NCBI GenBank assembly: GCA_009193035.1
Contig: SWDT01000226.1
Location: 1 to 64,000, forward strand
DNA from: Halicephalobus mephisto
Taxonomy: Eukaryota > Nematoda > Chromadorea > Rhabditida > Panagrolaimidae
Reading direction: 5' to 3'
Length of the DNA: 64,000 nt
Shown piece by piece: positions 43,615 through 54,345 of the stretch. A program made the position numbers and the translations under genes. The notes under the pieces are model-generated. The model saw only the letters and a program-made list of their open reading frames with translations. It was not told where the DNA came from and did no database searches. Every line of letters starts with the position of its first letter. The first letter of the stretch is position 1.

Positions 43615-45318
43615 ATGCCTCGAGCATTCGGCCGTGAATGTGAACTTGGATGGGGATACAATAAGTCTTCAGATCAACTGATACCTGTGAAGGGGGATTT
43701 ATCTAATGTTGAATCGGAAACGATAAAAAATATCAGCATTTACAACACTTATTGTGTGTCAATCGATATTCTTCCATATTTTACGGATTTATACAATGTG
43801 ACTGGATATTTTTATTGGACATTTTTGAAGTTTCCAAGTATTATTTTGGAAAAGAATTACGTAAAGGTTCTCGATTTTCAACTCGTTTGTGACGATCAGG
43901 AATATTGGATGCTTGATTATCACGTCGAAAGACGAAAAGACAAGTGTGAAAGACTTCGAAATTATCCTCCCAACTGTACTCATTTTGTTCAAGACATTAT
44001 ATACGGAATCGAGTTGTGGATACTATTTCCACGAGAAGAATTCCCTAAAAAAGAAAACGAGGTTTGATTCATCATGAAAATGTTTAACGATAAATAATTA
44101 TAGGTAGCAATCTTATTTAATAATAGAACTTTTAGTAAAACTCAGAAGTTGGTCAAATGTAAAGTTTTGGTCAACTATAATGAAGTTAAAGAAATGACCA
44201 TACATGAGCTTATGAACTTTATGAAAGAATTCGAAGAAGGAAGTCAGCCTAGATTGGATATTCCTCTGAAGTTTGGCTATGTATCAGTGAGTGAGAATTG
44301 TGGAAGAACAATTAAAAACAATACATATAGCCTTGTGGAATACCTTTCATTTTTATACTGTGTCTATAGGAAGATTGAAATCAAGATGGAAAACGTGGGA
44401 TATCCGAATATTCTTCCGGACTTGAAATCAAAAGAAAAATCATTTATAAAAATCTGTGCCAAACTCGCTAAAGCCACAAAAGATTACAAAGATTTTATAT
44501 CAAAGGAAGAAGGCAAATTCTTGGAACTATATCCAATATTGAAAACCTTATTTTATTGTTCTACTGATTACATTGAACACACAGTAAAACAAGGATATGA
44601 AATGGAGGAGGAGGATTATTTCGTAGAAGATTTTGATAAATTAAAACTATGCTTCCATCAATTAAATAAGTGGTTCCCAATAGAAATCAATGAAGAATGG
44701 ATGAATTGCATGGGTCAATTTATCGGAACTCCTCCTGGATTTGAGCACATCATTGAAAAATTCCGTAGAACAACGAAATATGAAAATTGTATTGTGATGA
44801 ATGACAATCATGCAGTTGAACCATATATCGGAGAAGAAGGAAACAAAAAAACTCTATTCGGATTCGTCGACATGGAAGGAGCAGTAAAAACAGATATCCC
44901 AAATGATACAACTATATTTGAATCTGAATGTCCAGAAGAATGTACTCCGGATCTCAGGATCTGGATCTGCACCAAATGCGGGGATTTCGTTTTTCATAAA
45001 GAAAAAAGAACACTTTTCTGTTCTTGTGGATCGAAAAAGTACAAAGATAAGCTACTTATTTGTCATCATCTAAGTCATCAAGAAGAAAACAGAGAAGAAA
45101 AAGATGATATGTTATCTTTAATATGTGCACAACTTCAGAAAAATAGAATCAGGAATGGAGTACACACAAAACCAGAAATTTTCATTGCTCTCCTCGATCT
45201 GAAAGAAAAAAATAAGACTAAAGAGGAAATCAAAGCCATTCTAAGACCACTTCAAAGTCTAAATCTCGATGGTGACACTATGGAGCTTTTCCGTCAGTAT
45301 TTAGATGAAAATAATTGA
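43615..45318 (+). CDS. paralogue 3 of the novel SNTX-like / zinc-ribbon family, with C-terminal extension
   Basis: Exons 43615-44061 and 44104-45318 (42-nt intron, phase 0; 553 aa). It opens MPRAFGRECELGWGYN, the same 16 residues as paralogue 2, and ends exon 1 with CTHFVQDIIYGIELWILFPR. Its intron differs from that of paralogue 1 at only three of 42 positions. At the internal Met of the other two (MVKCKV) it has Leu (KLVKCKV), so that Met cannot be a general start. The C-terminal module CPEEC, WICTKCG, FCSCGS, ICHHLSH matches paralogue 2. An extra ~75-residue helical, charged tail follows (DMLSLICAQLQKNRIR to LFRQYLDENN), which paralogues 1 and 2 lack. Confidence 0.85.
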
Positions 45319-45339
45319 GCAAATGTACAAATTGATAAT

Positions 45340-46240
45340 TTTGCTTTTTTATATGAAATAAACGTTTCTCGGAGAGAAATTTAGCTAATGTTTTGATTTT
45401 TCCAAAACCCATTATTAATGATTTAATTTTTCAGCAGTTCGTATTCAATTTCACTGATCTACAGATTTCAAAAAAAATTAGATTTTTACTGAATTACCGT
45501 ATTTCCTCTAAAATAGATCCCTTCTGGGAAATGATTGAAAAAAATAAACCCCGGAACTTGTTTTAGAAAAAATACGGTATTTTAGACAATATTTAGAAAG
45601 TATTATTTTTGTTAATTTCTCAAATATTCTAAATTTAATTAAAAAACAAAATTTGATTTGCTTCGAATTCGTTAATAAAAAATTCAATAATTTGTTTCAT
45701 TATTTAATAAACTTAATAATATTAATTTAAACAAAAATTTAAAAAATCAAAGTTATTTTTTTATAAAAAATCTGAAAAATAATTTTTATTAAAATTAAAG
45801 TAATTAGAAAAATAAATATTTTTTAAGAATTTCAAATAATTTAAAAAACATCGATTTTAAATCATTTGAAATTAAAAATATTTTTATTCAGAAATTACTG
45901 AATAATTTTTTATTTTTAAATAAATTAGAACTATTTTGAATTTTTACAGACAAAAATTTAAAAAACAATTTTTACAAGTTTTCAGAAATCTTAATTTTTA
46001 AATCGAAAATTTCACTTTTTATAAATAAATTTATTTTTTTTAAATGAAAAATTCAAAAAATTTTACTTTTTATAAATAAATAGATTTTTTTTAAATAAAA
46101 AATTCAAAAAATTTTACTTTTTGTAAATAAATTTAGTTTTTTTAATTTTAAAATACAAAATTCAGAAAATTTTACTTTTTGTAAATAAATTTATTTTTTT
46201 AATTTTAAAATAAAAATTTTCGAAAATATGTTCATAATTT
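45340..46240. repeat. A/T-rich spacer with short tandem units
   Basis: 46010-46210 has four ~58-nt units of TTTTACTTTTTATAAATAAAT(T)TATTTTTTTTAA. The rest is A/T-rich with no gene. It is the 3' flank of paralogue 3. Confidence 0.55.
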
Positions 46241-46337
46241 TGAAGAACAGAGATAACAGTACACTTCAGGTCCCATCTGCAATTTTTCGAAATTCCATAA
46301 TTTGAATATAAAATGCAGAAAATTGGTCTTTTTTCAG

Positions 46338-46547
46338 ATGTCTTCATTGGATCCAGGAAGACGAGGTCGCTGGATAATTACGAAATTACTCATTGAGTCT
46401 GCGCACGCGAAATGGCAAGGGACAAGCCGGTTGAGCTAACAAGATTAGCGAATGCAAATATGGAAACGACTGCTTCTTGGAGGAATTTCGGCAATATTGC
46501 TTTCTAGATGACAATTTTTAGTTGGATCATCTTTGGTAGAGGACGCT
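46338..46547. other. non-repetitive island with small ORFs on both strands
   Basis: Plus strand: an ATG directly after TTTTTTCAG opens a 33-codon frame (46338-46439, MSSLDPGRRGRWIITKLL...), as in a trans-spliced leader acceptor followed by a start. Minus strand: a frame following TTCTTCCAG (46547-46445) reads ASSTKDDPTKNCHLESN and ends in a stop, like a final exon. At most one is real and I cannot decide. Confidence 0.25.
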
Positions 46548-46659
46548 CTGGAAGAAATAAAAGAAGTATTTCTTCATTGAAAGTTGAAAACGATGAACGA
46601 TGATTACGGTAAGTCAGATTACTGTAGCGAAAACATTAACTTTGGGTAATTGTTGATGC

Positions 46660-47310
46660 CGTGAGAGAGCTTGAATAGTGATTGATTGTGACGAGTGATC
46701 GTCACTTTCAGTCACTATCCTAGGTGATTTCTAGAGCTGTCGAAAATAATAACTTCAATAAAATTTTGGATAGTGACTATTTTATCACTTTCAGTCACTA
46801 TCCAAGCAGCTTTGTATATACTCTAATACTGATTTAAGCAACTCTTCCGAATACTGTCTCTTCAATGGCAAGAATAGTGTTCAGAAGAAAAGGCAAATCA
46901 TCATTTCCAGTCACTATCCTAGGCGATTTCTAGAGCTGTCGAAAATAATAACTTCAATAAAATTTTGGATAGTGACTGTTTTGTCACTTTCAGTCACTAT
47001 TTGGAGATTTTTGTATCTATTTAAATAGTGATTTGAGGAGAGTTATAGAATTTATCCAGCTATTATCTATCCAGTATTTATAGGGATAATATCTAGAGGA
47101 GAAGATAAATCTTCCATGTAACTCACTGTCCAAAATAAACTGAAGAGTTGTGAGAAATAACTGCATTAATAAGGCACTTAAATAGTGACTCTTTTAGCAA
47201 GTATTTATTTTTTCATTTTCGAAAAAGTTCAGTTTTCAATTGGATAGTGTCTAAAAAAGAGGAAAAATTACTCATTATAGTCACTATTCTGGGTGACTTA
47301 AAGTATTGTA
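46660..47310. repeat. hairpin repeat family (GGATAGTGACT / AGTCACTATCC), cluster 3
   Basis: Two close copies of CACTTTCAGTCACTATCCTAGG(T/C)GATTTCTAGAGCTGTCG with GGATAGTGACT partners (46670-46800 and 46905-47005), plus weaker copies to 47300. Same family as 7040 and 10890. Confidence 0.65.
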
Positions 47311-48190
47311 AAAATAATGCGTTTAATTATATAATTTGATAAAGATAAACTTTAAAAATTAATAATAGTTTTTAGTTATTATTTTAAATTACTTAAAGTA
47401 TTGTAAAAATAATGAATTTAATTATATAATTTGATAAAGATAAACTTTGAAAGTTAAAAATTATTTCTAGTTATTATCTTTCGACTTATCTGAACTGAAA
47501 TTTGAGCAAAAAGGTGATTTTAGTAATCTTGAAAACAAAAGCAACAACAATTATTATTTTGACTTTCTTAATTAATTCCCTGAGGACTTTCTCAAAAGAT
47601 TACCCGACTACTTTTAGAATCGATAACTCCCTCCAAAATCTACATCAACTCTTCCTCTACCCCATTTCCGCTTCTCCATCTGATGAGTGTATCTTTTGCA
47701 TTTTCTTTTTTAATTAAGGGACTCTCGACACACAATTCCGATTTTCACGTTTATTTCCAGAAAACTGAGAATCTTCCGATTCCGTCTTTGTCTCAAATGA
47801 TTCTTAAATTTAACCAAAATTAAGACTGGGTTGTCCCGGAGGGAAAACAATTGACCTTCTGTTGCCTTCGGGCGTTAATTATCCTGAAGAAAAATTTGCG
47901 TGTTTTATTTTCAAAAATAAAATTGGTCAAATTCTGGAGTTAGTTTTATTGACTAAAAAATTTTATTTTTTAAATTTTTTACTTTTTTTTTATTTTTTTT
48001 ATTTTTTGTGGAAATTTATAATTTAGAAAATAGTACTAAATTTCGGAAATTCCTCTGGGGATTAATCAAGAAAAATTATCATTAGATTAAAGAAAAATCG
48101 AAATTTTTTGTCTGTTCGAAAAAAACTAATTTACCGTAATTTTAGGTAATTCTTATTTTTAAATTATGAATGAATTTTTTAAAGATGTTC
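47310..48190. other. A/T-rich intergenic with two weak exon-like islands
   Basis: A 65-nt sequence is duplicated at 47310 and 47395 (ACTTAAAGTATTGTAAAAATAATG). At 47640-47700 (minus) CATCAG|ATGGAGAAGCGGAAATGG and at 47815-47880 (minus) CTTCAG|GATAATTAACGCC look like acceptors before short frames, but no product is recognisable. Confidence 0.25.
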
Positions 48191-48199
48191 ATGTCGAAA

Positions 48200-48980
48200 A
48201 TTAAAAAATGCAAAATTTATAATTTAAACTTCATACAAGTTTCACATTATTACAGTAATTTATAAATTTATTTTCTGGGGATCCTAATACGAAAATTTTA
48301 TTTCTTTTCTAATACAAAAGTAAATTTTTTACAGTAATATATAAAATCATTTTATGAATAGTTTCATAATGAAGATTTTTTCGAATATAAATTTCACATT
48401 ATTACAGTAATTTATAAATTTATTTTCTGGGGATCCTAACACGAAAATTTTATTTCTTTTCTAATACAAAAGTGAATTTTTTACAGTAATATATAAAATC
48501 ATTTTATAAATAGTTTCATAATGAAGATTTTTCGAATATAAATTTCACATTATTACAGTAATTTATAAATTTATTTTCCGGGGATCCTAACACGAAAATT
48601 TTATTTCTTTTCTAATACAAAAATAAATTTTTTACAGTAATATATAAAATCATTTTATAAATAGTTTCATAATGAAGATTTTTTCGAATATAAATTTCAC
48701 ATTATTACAGTAATTTATAAATTTATTTTCTGGGATCCTAACACGAAAATTTTTATATTTTTCCCAATATAAATTTTACTTATTACAGTAAGTTACAAGA
48801 TCGATTTATAAAAAATCCCACCACGAAAATTGTTAGCTGTTCAGTTCTAGACATGAACCTTACCGTATTACAGTAATTAAAATAAATTTGTAAAAATCCC
48901 ACCACGAAAGTTTTATTTTTTTTTGTTACTTTCTCAGCACGGATTTCGATTTAGTACAGTAATCGACAAAATCATCTTTG
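48200..48980. repeat. tandem array, ~165-nt unit (GGGGATCCTAACACGAAAATTTT)
   Basis: Four near-identical units contain TTTCACATTATTACAGTAATTTATAAATTTATTTTC(T/C)GGGGATCCTAACACG and TTTTTTACAGTAATATATAAAATCATTTTAT. Diverged half-units (TCCCACCACGAAA) follow. Confidence 0.8.
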
Positions 48981-49104
48981 AAAGTCCCACCACGAAAGTT
49001 TTACTCGATCCATCTTCTTCTCGACACGAACCCACTCAAACTCGAATCTCATTGAATTAAACTTTTCACGTTCGAAACCCAAAAAACTTTAAAATGCGCT
49101 AATT

Positions 49105-49269
49105 TTATTTTGTTTTAGTGGATGAAATGGCCCCGAGGAAGATGAAGGGTTTTGTCTCCTCCTTGTTGCTTTGAGGACATTGACGACTGCTCATTTCGGC
49201 CAGTCTGAAACAAAAACGACTTTTTAGTTGACTCAAAACCGTGTTTTCTGTCCATCGACAACTCTCCAT
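49105..49269 (-). CDS. candidate 54-residue small protein
   Basis: An uninterrupted minus-strand frame starts MESCRWTENTVLSQLK, continues RFCFRLAEMSSRQCPQ and ends at a TAA. It lies in a 200-nt non-repetitive, GC-richer island between two large tandem arrays. An internal TTTGTTTCAG at 49207-49216 suggests an alternative reading in which a last exon begins at 49204 (frame with MSSKQQGGDK). No homologue is recognised. Confidence 0.28.
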   Translation of the reverse strand: MESCRWTENTVLSQLKSRFCFRLAEMSSRQCPQSNKEETKPFIFLGAISSTKTK

Positions 49270-49539
49270 GAATAATGGAAGAACGGCTTTTTTAAGGCCT
49301 TTTTTTTATCATTGTACTGACTTTAGTGTGGACAGTTTTTGACCTTTTTGTGATTTTTTCTGGTTCTATGATGATAGAATTTCTAAAATCCGGCCTAACC
49401 CTCGAGGGATCTATAACGACGGTTTTTGGTTCCTTTTTGAAGAAAATTCTTTTCAAGACTAAGAAATGCCGTTTTTGTTACTTTCGCTGTGAAAATCAGA
49501 AATTTTACCAATTTCTTTAAAAAACAGTTTTTTAAGATG

Positions 49540-50720
49540 AAACAAGAAATTCAAAAAAATCAATTTTCTTACTGGGGAACACTTTTCACTCTTACATTAC
49601 AAACTTATACTTTTTACAGAATTTTATTTTAAAAAAAATTAATTTTCTTACTGGGGAACACTTTTCACTTTTACATTACAAACTTATACTTTTTACAGAA
49701 TTTTATTTTAAAAAAATCAATTTTCTTATTCGGGAACACTTTTCACTTTTACATTACAAACTTATACTGTTTACAGAATTTTATTTTAAAAAAAATTAAT
49801 TTTCTTACTGGGGAACACTTTTCACTCTTATATTACAAACTTATACTTTTTACAGAATTTTATTTTAAAAAATTCAATTTTCTTATTCGGGAACACTTTT
49901 CACTTTTACATTACAAATTCCAACGTTTTATTTTTATAAAAATCAATTTGTAAAATTAAGTAAAAAATATTCAATTTCCACTCTGGAGATCACTTTTCAT
50001 CTTTATGTTTTAAATTTCGATATTTTTTGTAAGATTAATTTTTTAAATCAATTTTTCTTCAAAAATAAGGAAAGAGAACATAAAACTTCAATTTATGCCT
50101 TGGGGACCACTTTTCACCTTTACATTCTGAACTTATATTTTTAAAATTCAGTTTCCTCCGCAGAATGGGTAAAAAAGAAAATTTAAAAACTCGGTTTTCA
50201 CGCTAGAGACCACTTTTCACTTTTACATTATAAAGTCTGAAATTCTTCTCAAGACCCAATTTGTTTTAAAAAATGATTATTTCCAGTGGAACAAAAGAAT
50301 TTTTAAAAATTTTAATTTTCAATCCAGAGACCATTTTTCACTTTTACATTATGAACTGTAATATTCTTTGCAAAATTTAATTTCTTTCAAAAAAAAATCA
50401 TTTTCTCTTTAGGACAGATGAAAAAGTTAATTTTCAATCCAGAGACCACTTTTCACTTTTACATTATAAAGTTTGGAATTCTTCTCAAGACCCAATTTGT
50501 TTTAAAAAAATTTTTCTTTAGGACAAAAAAATTTTAATTTTCAATCCAGGGACCACTTTTCACTTTTACATTACAAACTGTAATATTCTTTGTAGGATTT
50601 AATTTTTTCTCTTTAGGACAGATGAAAAAGTTAATTTTCAATCCAGAGACCACTTTTCACTTTTACATTACAAACTGTAATATTCTTTGTAAAATTTAAT
50701 TTTTTCGAAACCTATTCTCC
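49540..50720. repeat. tandem array, ~83-nt unit (CTTTTCACTTTTACATTACAAACTTATA)
   Basis: Five near-identical units (TTTTCTTACTGGGGAACACTTTTCACT) occupy 49560-49930. Seven or more diverged, wider-spaced units (AATCCAGAGACCACTTTTCACTTTTACATTA) run on to 50720. The GGGGAACAC/GAGACCAC segment aligns to the shared GAGACC core of other arrays. Confidence 0.8.
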
Positions 50721-51074
50721 AGTGTGATCCTTGGTATTTGGCGACTTTTTAATTTTATTAATTTATAAATACCACTCGTTTCAAGACCCAAAAGTACAAA
50801 CATCCTTCACAAACTCATCCAACTTGAACGAGAATGCCTTTATTAAAGTCATTAATCTTCAAAACTCGTGTAATATCGCATTCAGAAACGACAACGGGTA
50901 TCTGTCCGAACTATTCATGTCTGCTTCGGCTTTATGGCTTATTTTGCGCGATAGCGTGACTATAACTTTGTTTCTTTTTTCAGGACAAAAAACGAAACAA
51001 AATATTGATTATTACATTTTTACTTTGTTCGATATTTTTGTAACTGTTGTCTTTACTTAACAATAAGACACAAA

Positions 51075-51505
51075 TGTAAGAATAGGAACAATATTACTAA
51101 GTATCAGAGCTACACTCAGGGAGGACTCTGATACACCGAAGTGTTCCTTTTTGTACTCCTCCGTGGAGAGAAGGAACTGTTAAAACTTCGGTATTCTGAA
51201 TATCCCCGGTCATGGGGACTATACGTCCACAACAGTAACTCATGTGTAACATTTCGTCACGAAAGGCTCAGGAATCTTGGTATGTTGCTCATCACATAAA
51301 GTTTAGTAACTCTTATATCTTTAGAATGAAACAGAATACAAAATAGGAACAATATTACTAAGTATCAGAGCTACACTCAGGGAGGACTCCGATACACCGA
51401 AGTGTTCCTTTTTGTACTCCTCAGTGGAGAGAAGGGACGGTTAAAACTTCGGTTTTCTGAATATCCCCGGTCATGGGGACTATGCGTCCACAACAGTAAC
51501 ATTGA
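51075..51505 (-). repeat. dimeric dispersed repeat, right copy (inverted)
   Basis: Two direct ~170-nt repeats (AATAGGAACAATATTACTAAG to CGTCCACAACAGTAAC) are separated by the same GGTATGTTGCTCATCAC spacer as the left copy at 32060-32530, in reverse orientation. The two dimers bracket about 18.5 kb that includes the three novel paralogues. Confidence 0.75.
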
Positions 51506-51668
51506 CCTAGATCCAGGATGGGGTATTCTCTCGTAATCAACAGGGCCTCTAATCGTGTTATTGCTTGAGAATACAAATTCCTGGATCAGAGTCGGATATT
51601 TTTATTCAACTTTGTGGTTGTAAAGGAATATGACTTGTTTTCTTAATTGACGAGTCCTTTCACGACTG

Positions 51669-51809
51669 CTAATTCTTCGCTTCATTCAGATAATCAACGA
51701 TACGAATATAATTTCTAACAACTTCTGAAAATTCAACCTCGTCGTTCTTCTTGCTAAATTTCGTAAACACAGTCCGTGGAACTTGTCCATTGGATTTTAT
51801 ATTTTTATT
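51669..51809 (-). CDS. orphan last exon of an unrecognised gene
   Basis: After the acceptor ACATTTTAG a 46-codon frame reads NKNIKSNGQVPRTVFTKF, SKKNDEVEFSEVVRNYIRI, VDYLNEAKN and stops. The charged/hydrophobic pattern suggests a helix-rich C-terminus. Just upstream (51855-51975, minus) another frame (PSLRQEDKPFRMSGAGYDR) may be the preceding exon, but I found no junction that joins the two cleanly in phase. An 18-aa hydrophobic plus-strand frame overlaps that part. The gene may be broken by the neighbouring repeat insertions. Confidence 0.33.
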   Translation of the reverse strand, partial: NKNIKSNGQVPRTVFTKFSKKNDEVEFSEVVRNYIRIVDYLNEAKN

Positions 51810-52139
51810 CTAAAATGTAAAGCTCATAATCCCGAAAGCGGTGGTGACGATCATAACCAGCACCGCTCATTCTGAATGGCTTGTCTTCTTGCCGCAGGCT
51901 GGGTTCCTGTATCTCAGGAATTTTCGTGCTGGGAATTTTCTCGTTTTCTGCGACAGTGGTGGTTCGGAAATGTCACCAGGTAAGCAAAACGGGGGATTTT
52001 TAAAGTACAGAAATTTGATCATTGATGAAGTAATTATAGAAGTTTCCTTTGGGAACAATTGCTAGTTCACGATCTTTGAATAACTTTAGAAAACATAGTA
52101 TGAAGTTTTCGAATGTTTCAGAATACAGTAATTACCTTT

Positions 52140-52960
52140 GAAATTTTACAAAATCTAGTAAATAAAAACCTCATAGTTTTAGGTCTTAACTGGAAAGTTG
52201 TTAATATTCGTGTCAAGAAAATTTTTAGGATTTTGATATGAATATTGTTAACTTTTGGTTATATGATAATAACTTTTCAGAAATTTAAAACTTCGTATTT
52301 TTAGGTCTCAACTGGAAAATCGCGAAAATTCGTGTCAAGAAAATTTTTAGGATTTTGATATGAGTATTGTTAACTTTTTGGTTATATGATAATAACTTTC
52401 CAGAAATTAAAAATTTTAGTTTTAGGTCTTAACTGGAAAATTCGAGTCAAGAAAATTTTTGAGATTTTGATATGAATATTGTTAACTTTTGGTTATATGA
52501 TAATAACTTTTCAGAAATTTAAAACTTCGTATTTTTAGGTCTCAACTGGAAAATCGCGAAAATTCGTATCAAGACAATTTTTGAGATTTTGATATGAGTA
52601 TTGTTAACTTTTTGGTTATATGATAATAACTTTCCAGAAATTAAAAATTTTAGTTTTAGGTCTTAACTGGAAAATTCGAGTCAAGAAAATTTTTGAGATT
52701 TTGATATGAATATTGTTAACTTTTGGTTATATGATAACAACTTTTCAGAAATTTAAAACTTCGTACTTTTAGGTCTCAACTGGAAAATTGTGAAAAAATT
52801 TATTTTAAAATCGTATCTTAAAAATTTTGATATTTTTAATTTTTTAATGTATAGCAGAGAATTTACAGAATTATAAAAATATACAATTTTTTTAGTTTTC
52901 GATCTCAACTGGAAAATTGCGAAAATTTGTGTCGAAATAATTTTTAGAATTTTATAGTAT
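52140..52960. repeat. tandem array, ~115-nt unit (TTAGGTCTCAACTGGAAAATCG)
   Basis: Six or seven units contain TTTTAGGTCT(C/T)AACTGGAAA, AATTCGTGTCAAGAAAATTTTT and TTTTGATATGA(G/A)TATTGTTAACTTTT. Two unit subtypes alternate, so the higher-order repeat is a dimer. Confidence 0.8.
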
Positions 52961-53189
52961 TCTCGTTTTTTACTACATTATGGCTACAAATTTTATTTTT
53001 AATTTGAATATTATTTAGAGTTACCTATGCAAAAATAAATAAAATAAGTAATTTTATATTTTATCATGCCGAAATATAATTTAAATAAATCATTCGTTTC
53101 ATTTTGATTAAAATTTTTCATTTGTCAAAAATGGATTTTATCATATTTATTATTTTAACTTTGTTTATTGCAATTATAATCACAACTGT

Positions 53190-53470
53190 CGATTTCAAAT
53201 TAATTTAAGTTTAAAAATCGAAAAGTTCGAGTTCAGAAATCGAATTAATTTAAAGTCGAAAATTAAAAAGTTTAAGTTCAGAAATCGAACTAATTTGAAT
53301 TTAAAAATTGAGAAGTTCGAGTTTAAAAATCGAACCAATTCGAGTTTAAAAATTGAAAAGTTTAAGTTCAGAAATCGAACTAATTTGAATTTAAAAATCG
53401 AACCAATTTGAATTTAAAAATTGAGAAGTTCGAGTTCAGAAATCAAACTAAATCGAATTTGAATCAAACT
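53190..53470. repeat. tandem array, ~45-nt unit (AAAAGTTCGAGTTCAGAAATCGAAC)
   Basis: Six units of GAAAAGTT(C/T)(G/A)AGTTCAGAAATCGAACTAATTTGAATTTAAAAAT. It lies just before the P450 remnant. Confidence 0.75.
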
Positions 53471-53522
53471 GATTCGAGCTCGGAAATGGAAGATTTTGGA
53501 AATTTGACAGCTTTGATTATAA

Positions 53523-53790
53523 AGTTTGTTTCACCGGTACAGACAGATCCAACTGGGTAGGAAAATAGGATTAGATGGACCTAAGCCAGATATATTTTTC
53601 GGGAATTTACTAGAAATTGCAAAGTTTTATTACAAGGTAAAGGTTTTAATTGAAATTAATTTTTAAATTTTGTTTTTAGAAAGGTTTATCTTCCAGTCCT
53701 CTCTTATTTAATGAGCTTCAGAAGATCTATGGAGATACTTTTGCTTTCTATCTCGGGGTCCACAACCTCCAAATCACCACCACTAATAAG
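53523..53790 (+). pseudogene. cytochrome P450 fragment (N-terminal exons only)
   Basis: Exon A (to 53636) reads LGRKIGLDGPKPDIFFGNLL, with the proline-rich hinge (GPKP) and FGNLxEI of microsomal P450s. After an in-frame intron (AAG|GTAAAG ... TTTTTAG), exon B (53680-53790) reads KGLSSSPLLFNELQK then IYGDTFAFYLGVHNLQITTT, matching the P450 segment before helix B. The membrane anchor upstream is missing: a stop lies just before 53523. No I-helix, ExxR or heme-Cys region follows before the tRNA at 54659. Exon B runs directly into a tandem array. A dead, truncated gene is the best reading. Confidence 0.72.
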
Positions 53791-53799
53791 GAATTTAAT

Positions 53800-54345
53800 A
53801 GAAAAACATTCGAAAAAATCCTAAAACGAAAATATGAGACAAGTTAGGGACAATCAAAAATATAAAAAATTAAAGTTAATTGATTTCGTATGAAAAATTC
53901 TAATAACAATAAAACTTGTTTTTTTTAATAAATTTAAGAAAAATTTAATAGAAAAACATTCGAAAAAAATCCTAAAACGAAAATATTGATTAAATTAACA
54001 AAAACCAAAAATATAAAAAATTAACGTTAATTGACTTTATATAAAGAATTCTAATAACAATAAAACTTGTTTTTTTTAATAAATTTAAGAAAAAATTCAA
54101 TAGAAAAATATTCGAAAAAATCCTAAAACGAAAATATTAATTAAATTAACAAAAACTAAAAATATAAAAAATTAAAGTTAATTGACTTTATATAAAAAAT
54201 TCTAATAACAATAAAACTTGTTTTTTTTAATAAATTTAAGAAAAATATTCGAAAAAATCCTAAAACGAAAATATTGAATAAATTAACAAAAACTAAAAAT
54301 ATAAAAAATTAAAGTTAATTGACTTTATATTAAAATTATTATCAA
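53800..54345. repeat. tandem array grown from the end of the P450 fragment
   Basis: Four units of ~130 nt: AAATTTAAGAAAAA, AATAGAAAAACATTCGAAAAAATCCTAAAACGAAAATATT, then TTAACAAAAACTAAAAATATAAAAAATTAA(A)GTTAATTGACTTTATAT. The second segment first occurs contiguous with the P450 frame (after NKEF). Confidence 0.7.

Noticed and set aside
36709..45318. Calling the three paralogues pore-forming toxins outright
   Set aside because: Resemblance is limited to short N-terminal blocks; the membrane-inserting part expected of that fold is not evident and there is no signal peptide.
49105..49269. Reading the alternative frame (MSSKQQGGDK) as a TMA7-type translation factor
   Set aside because: Only the first dozen residues are reminiscent; the lysine-rich helix that defines that family is absent.
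50731..51060. 109-residue plus-strand frame
   Set aside because: Begins at TTG, composition is that of A/T-rich noncoding DNA, and the end lies at a repeat boundary; no splice or family evidence.
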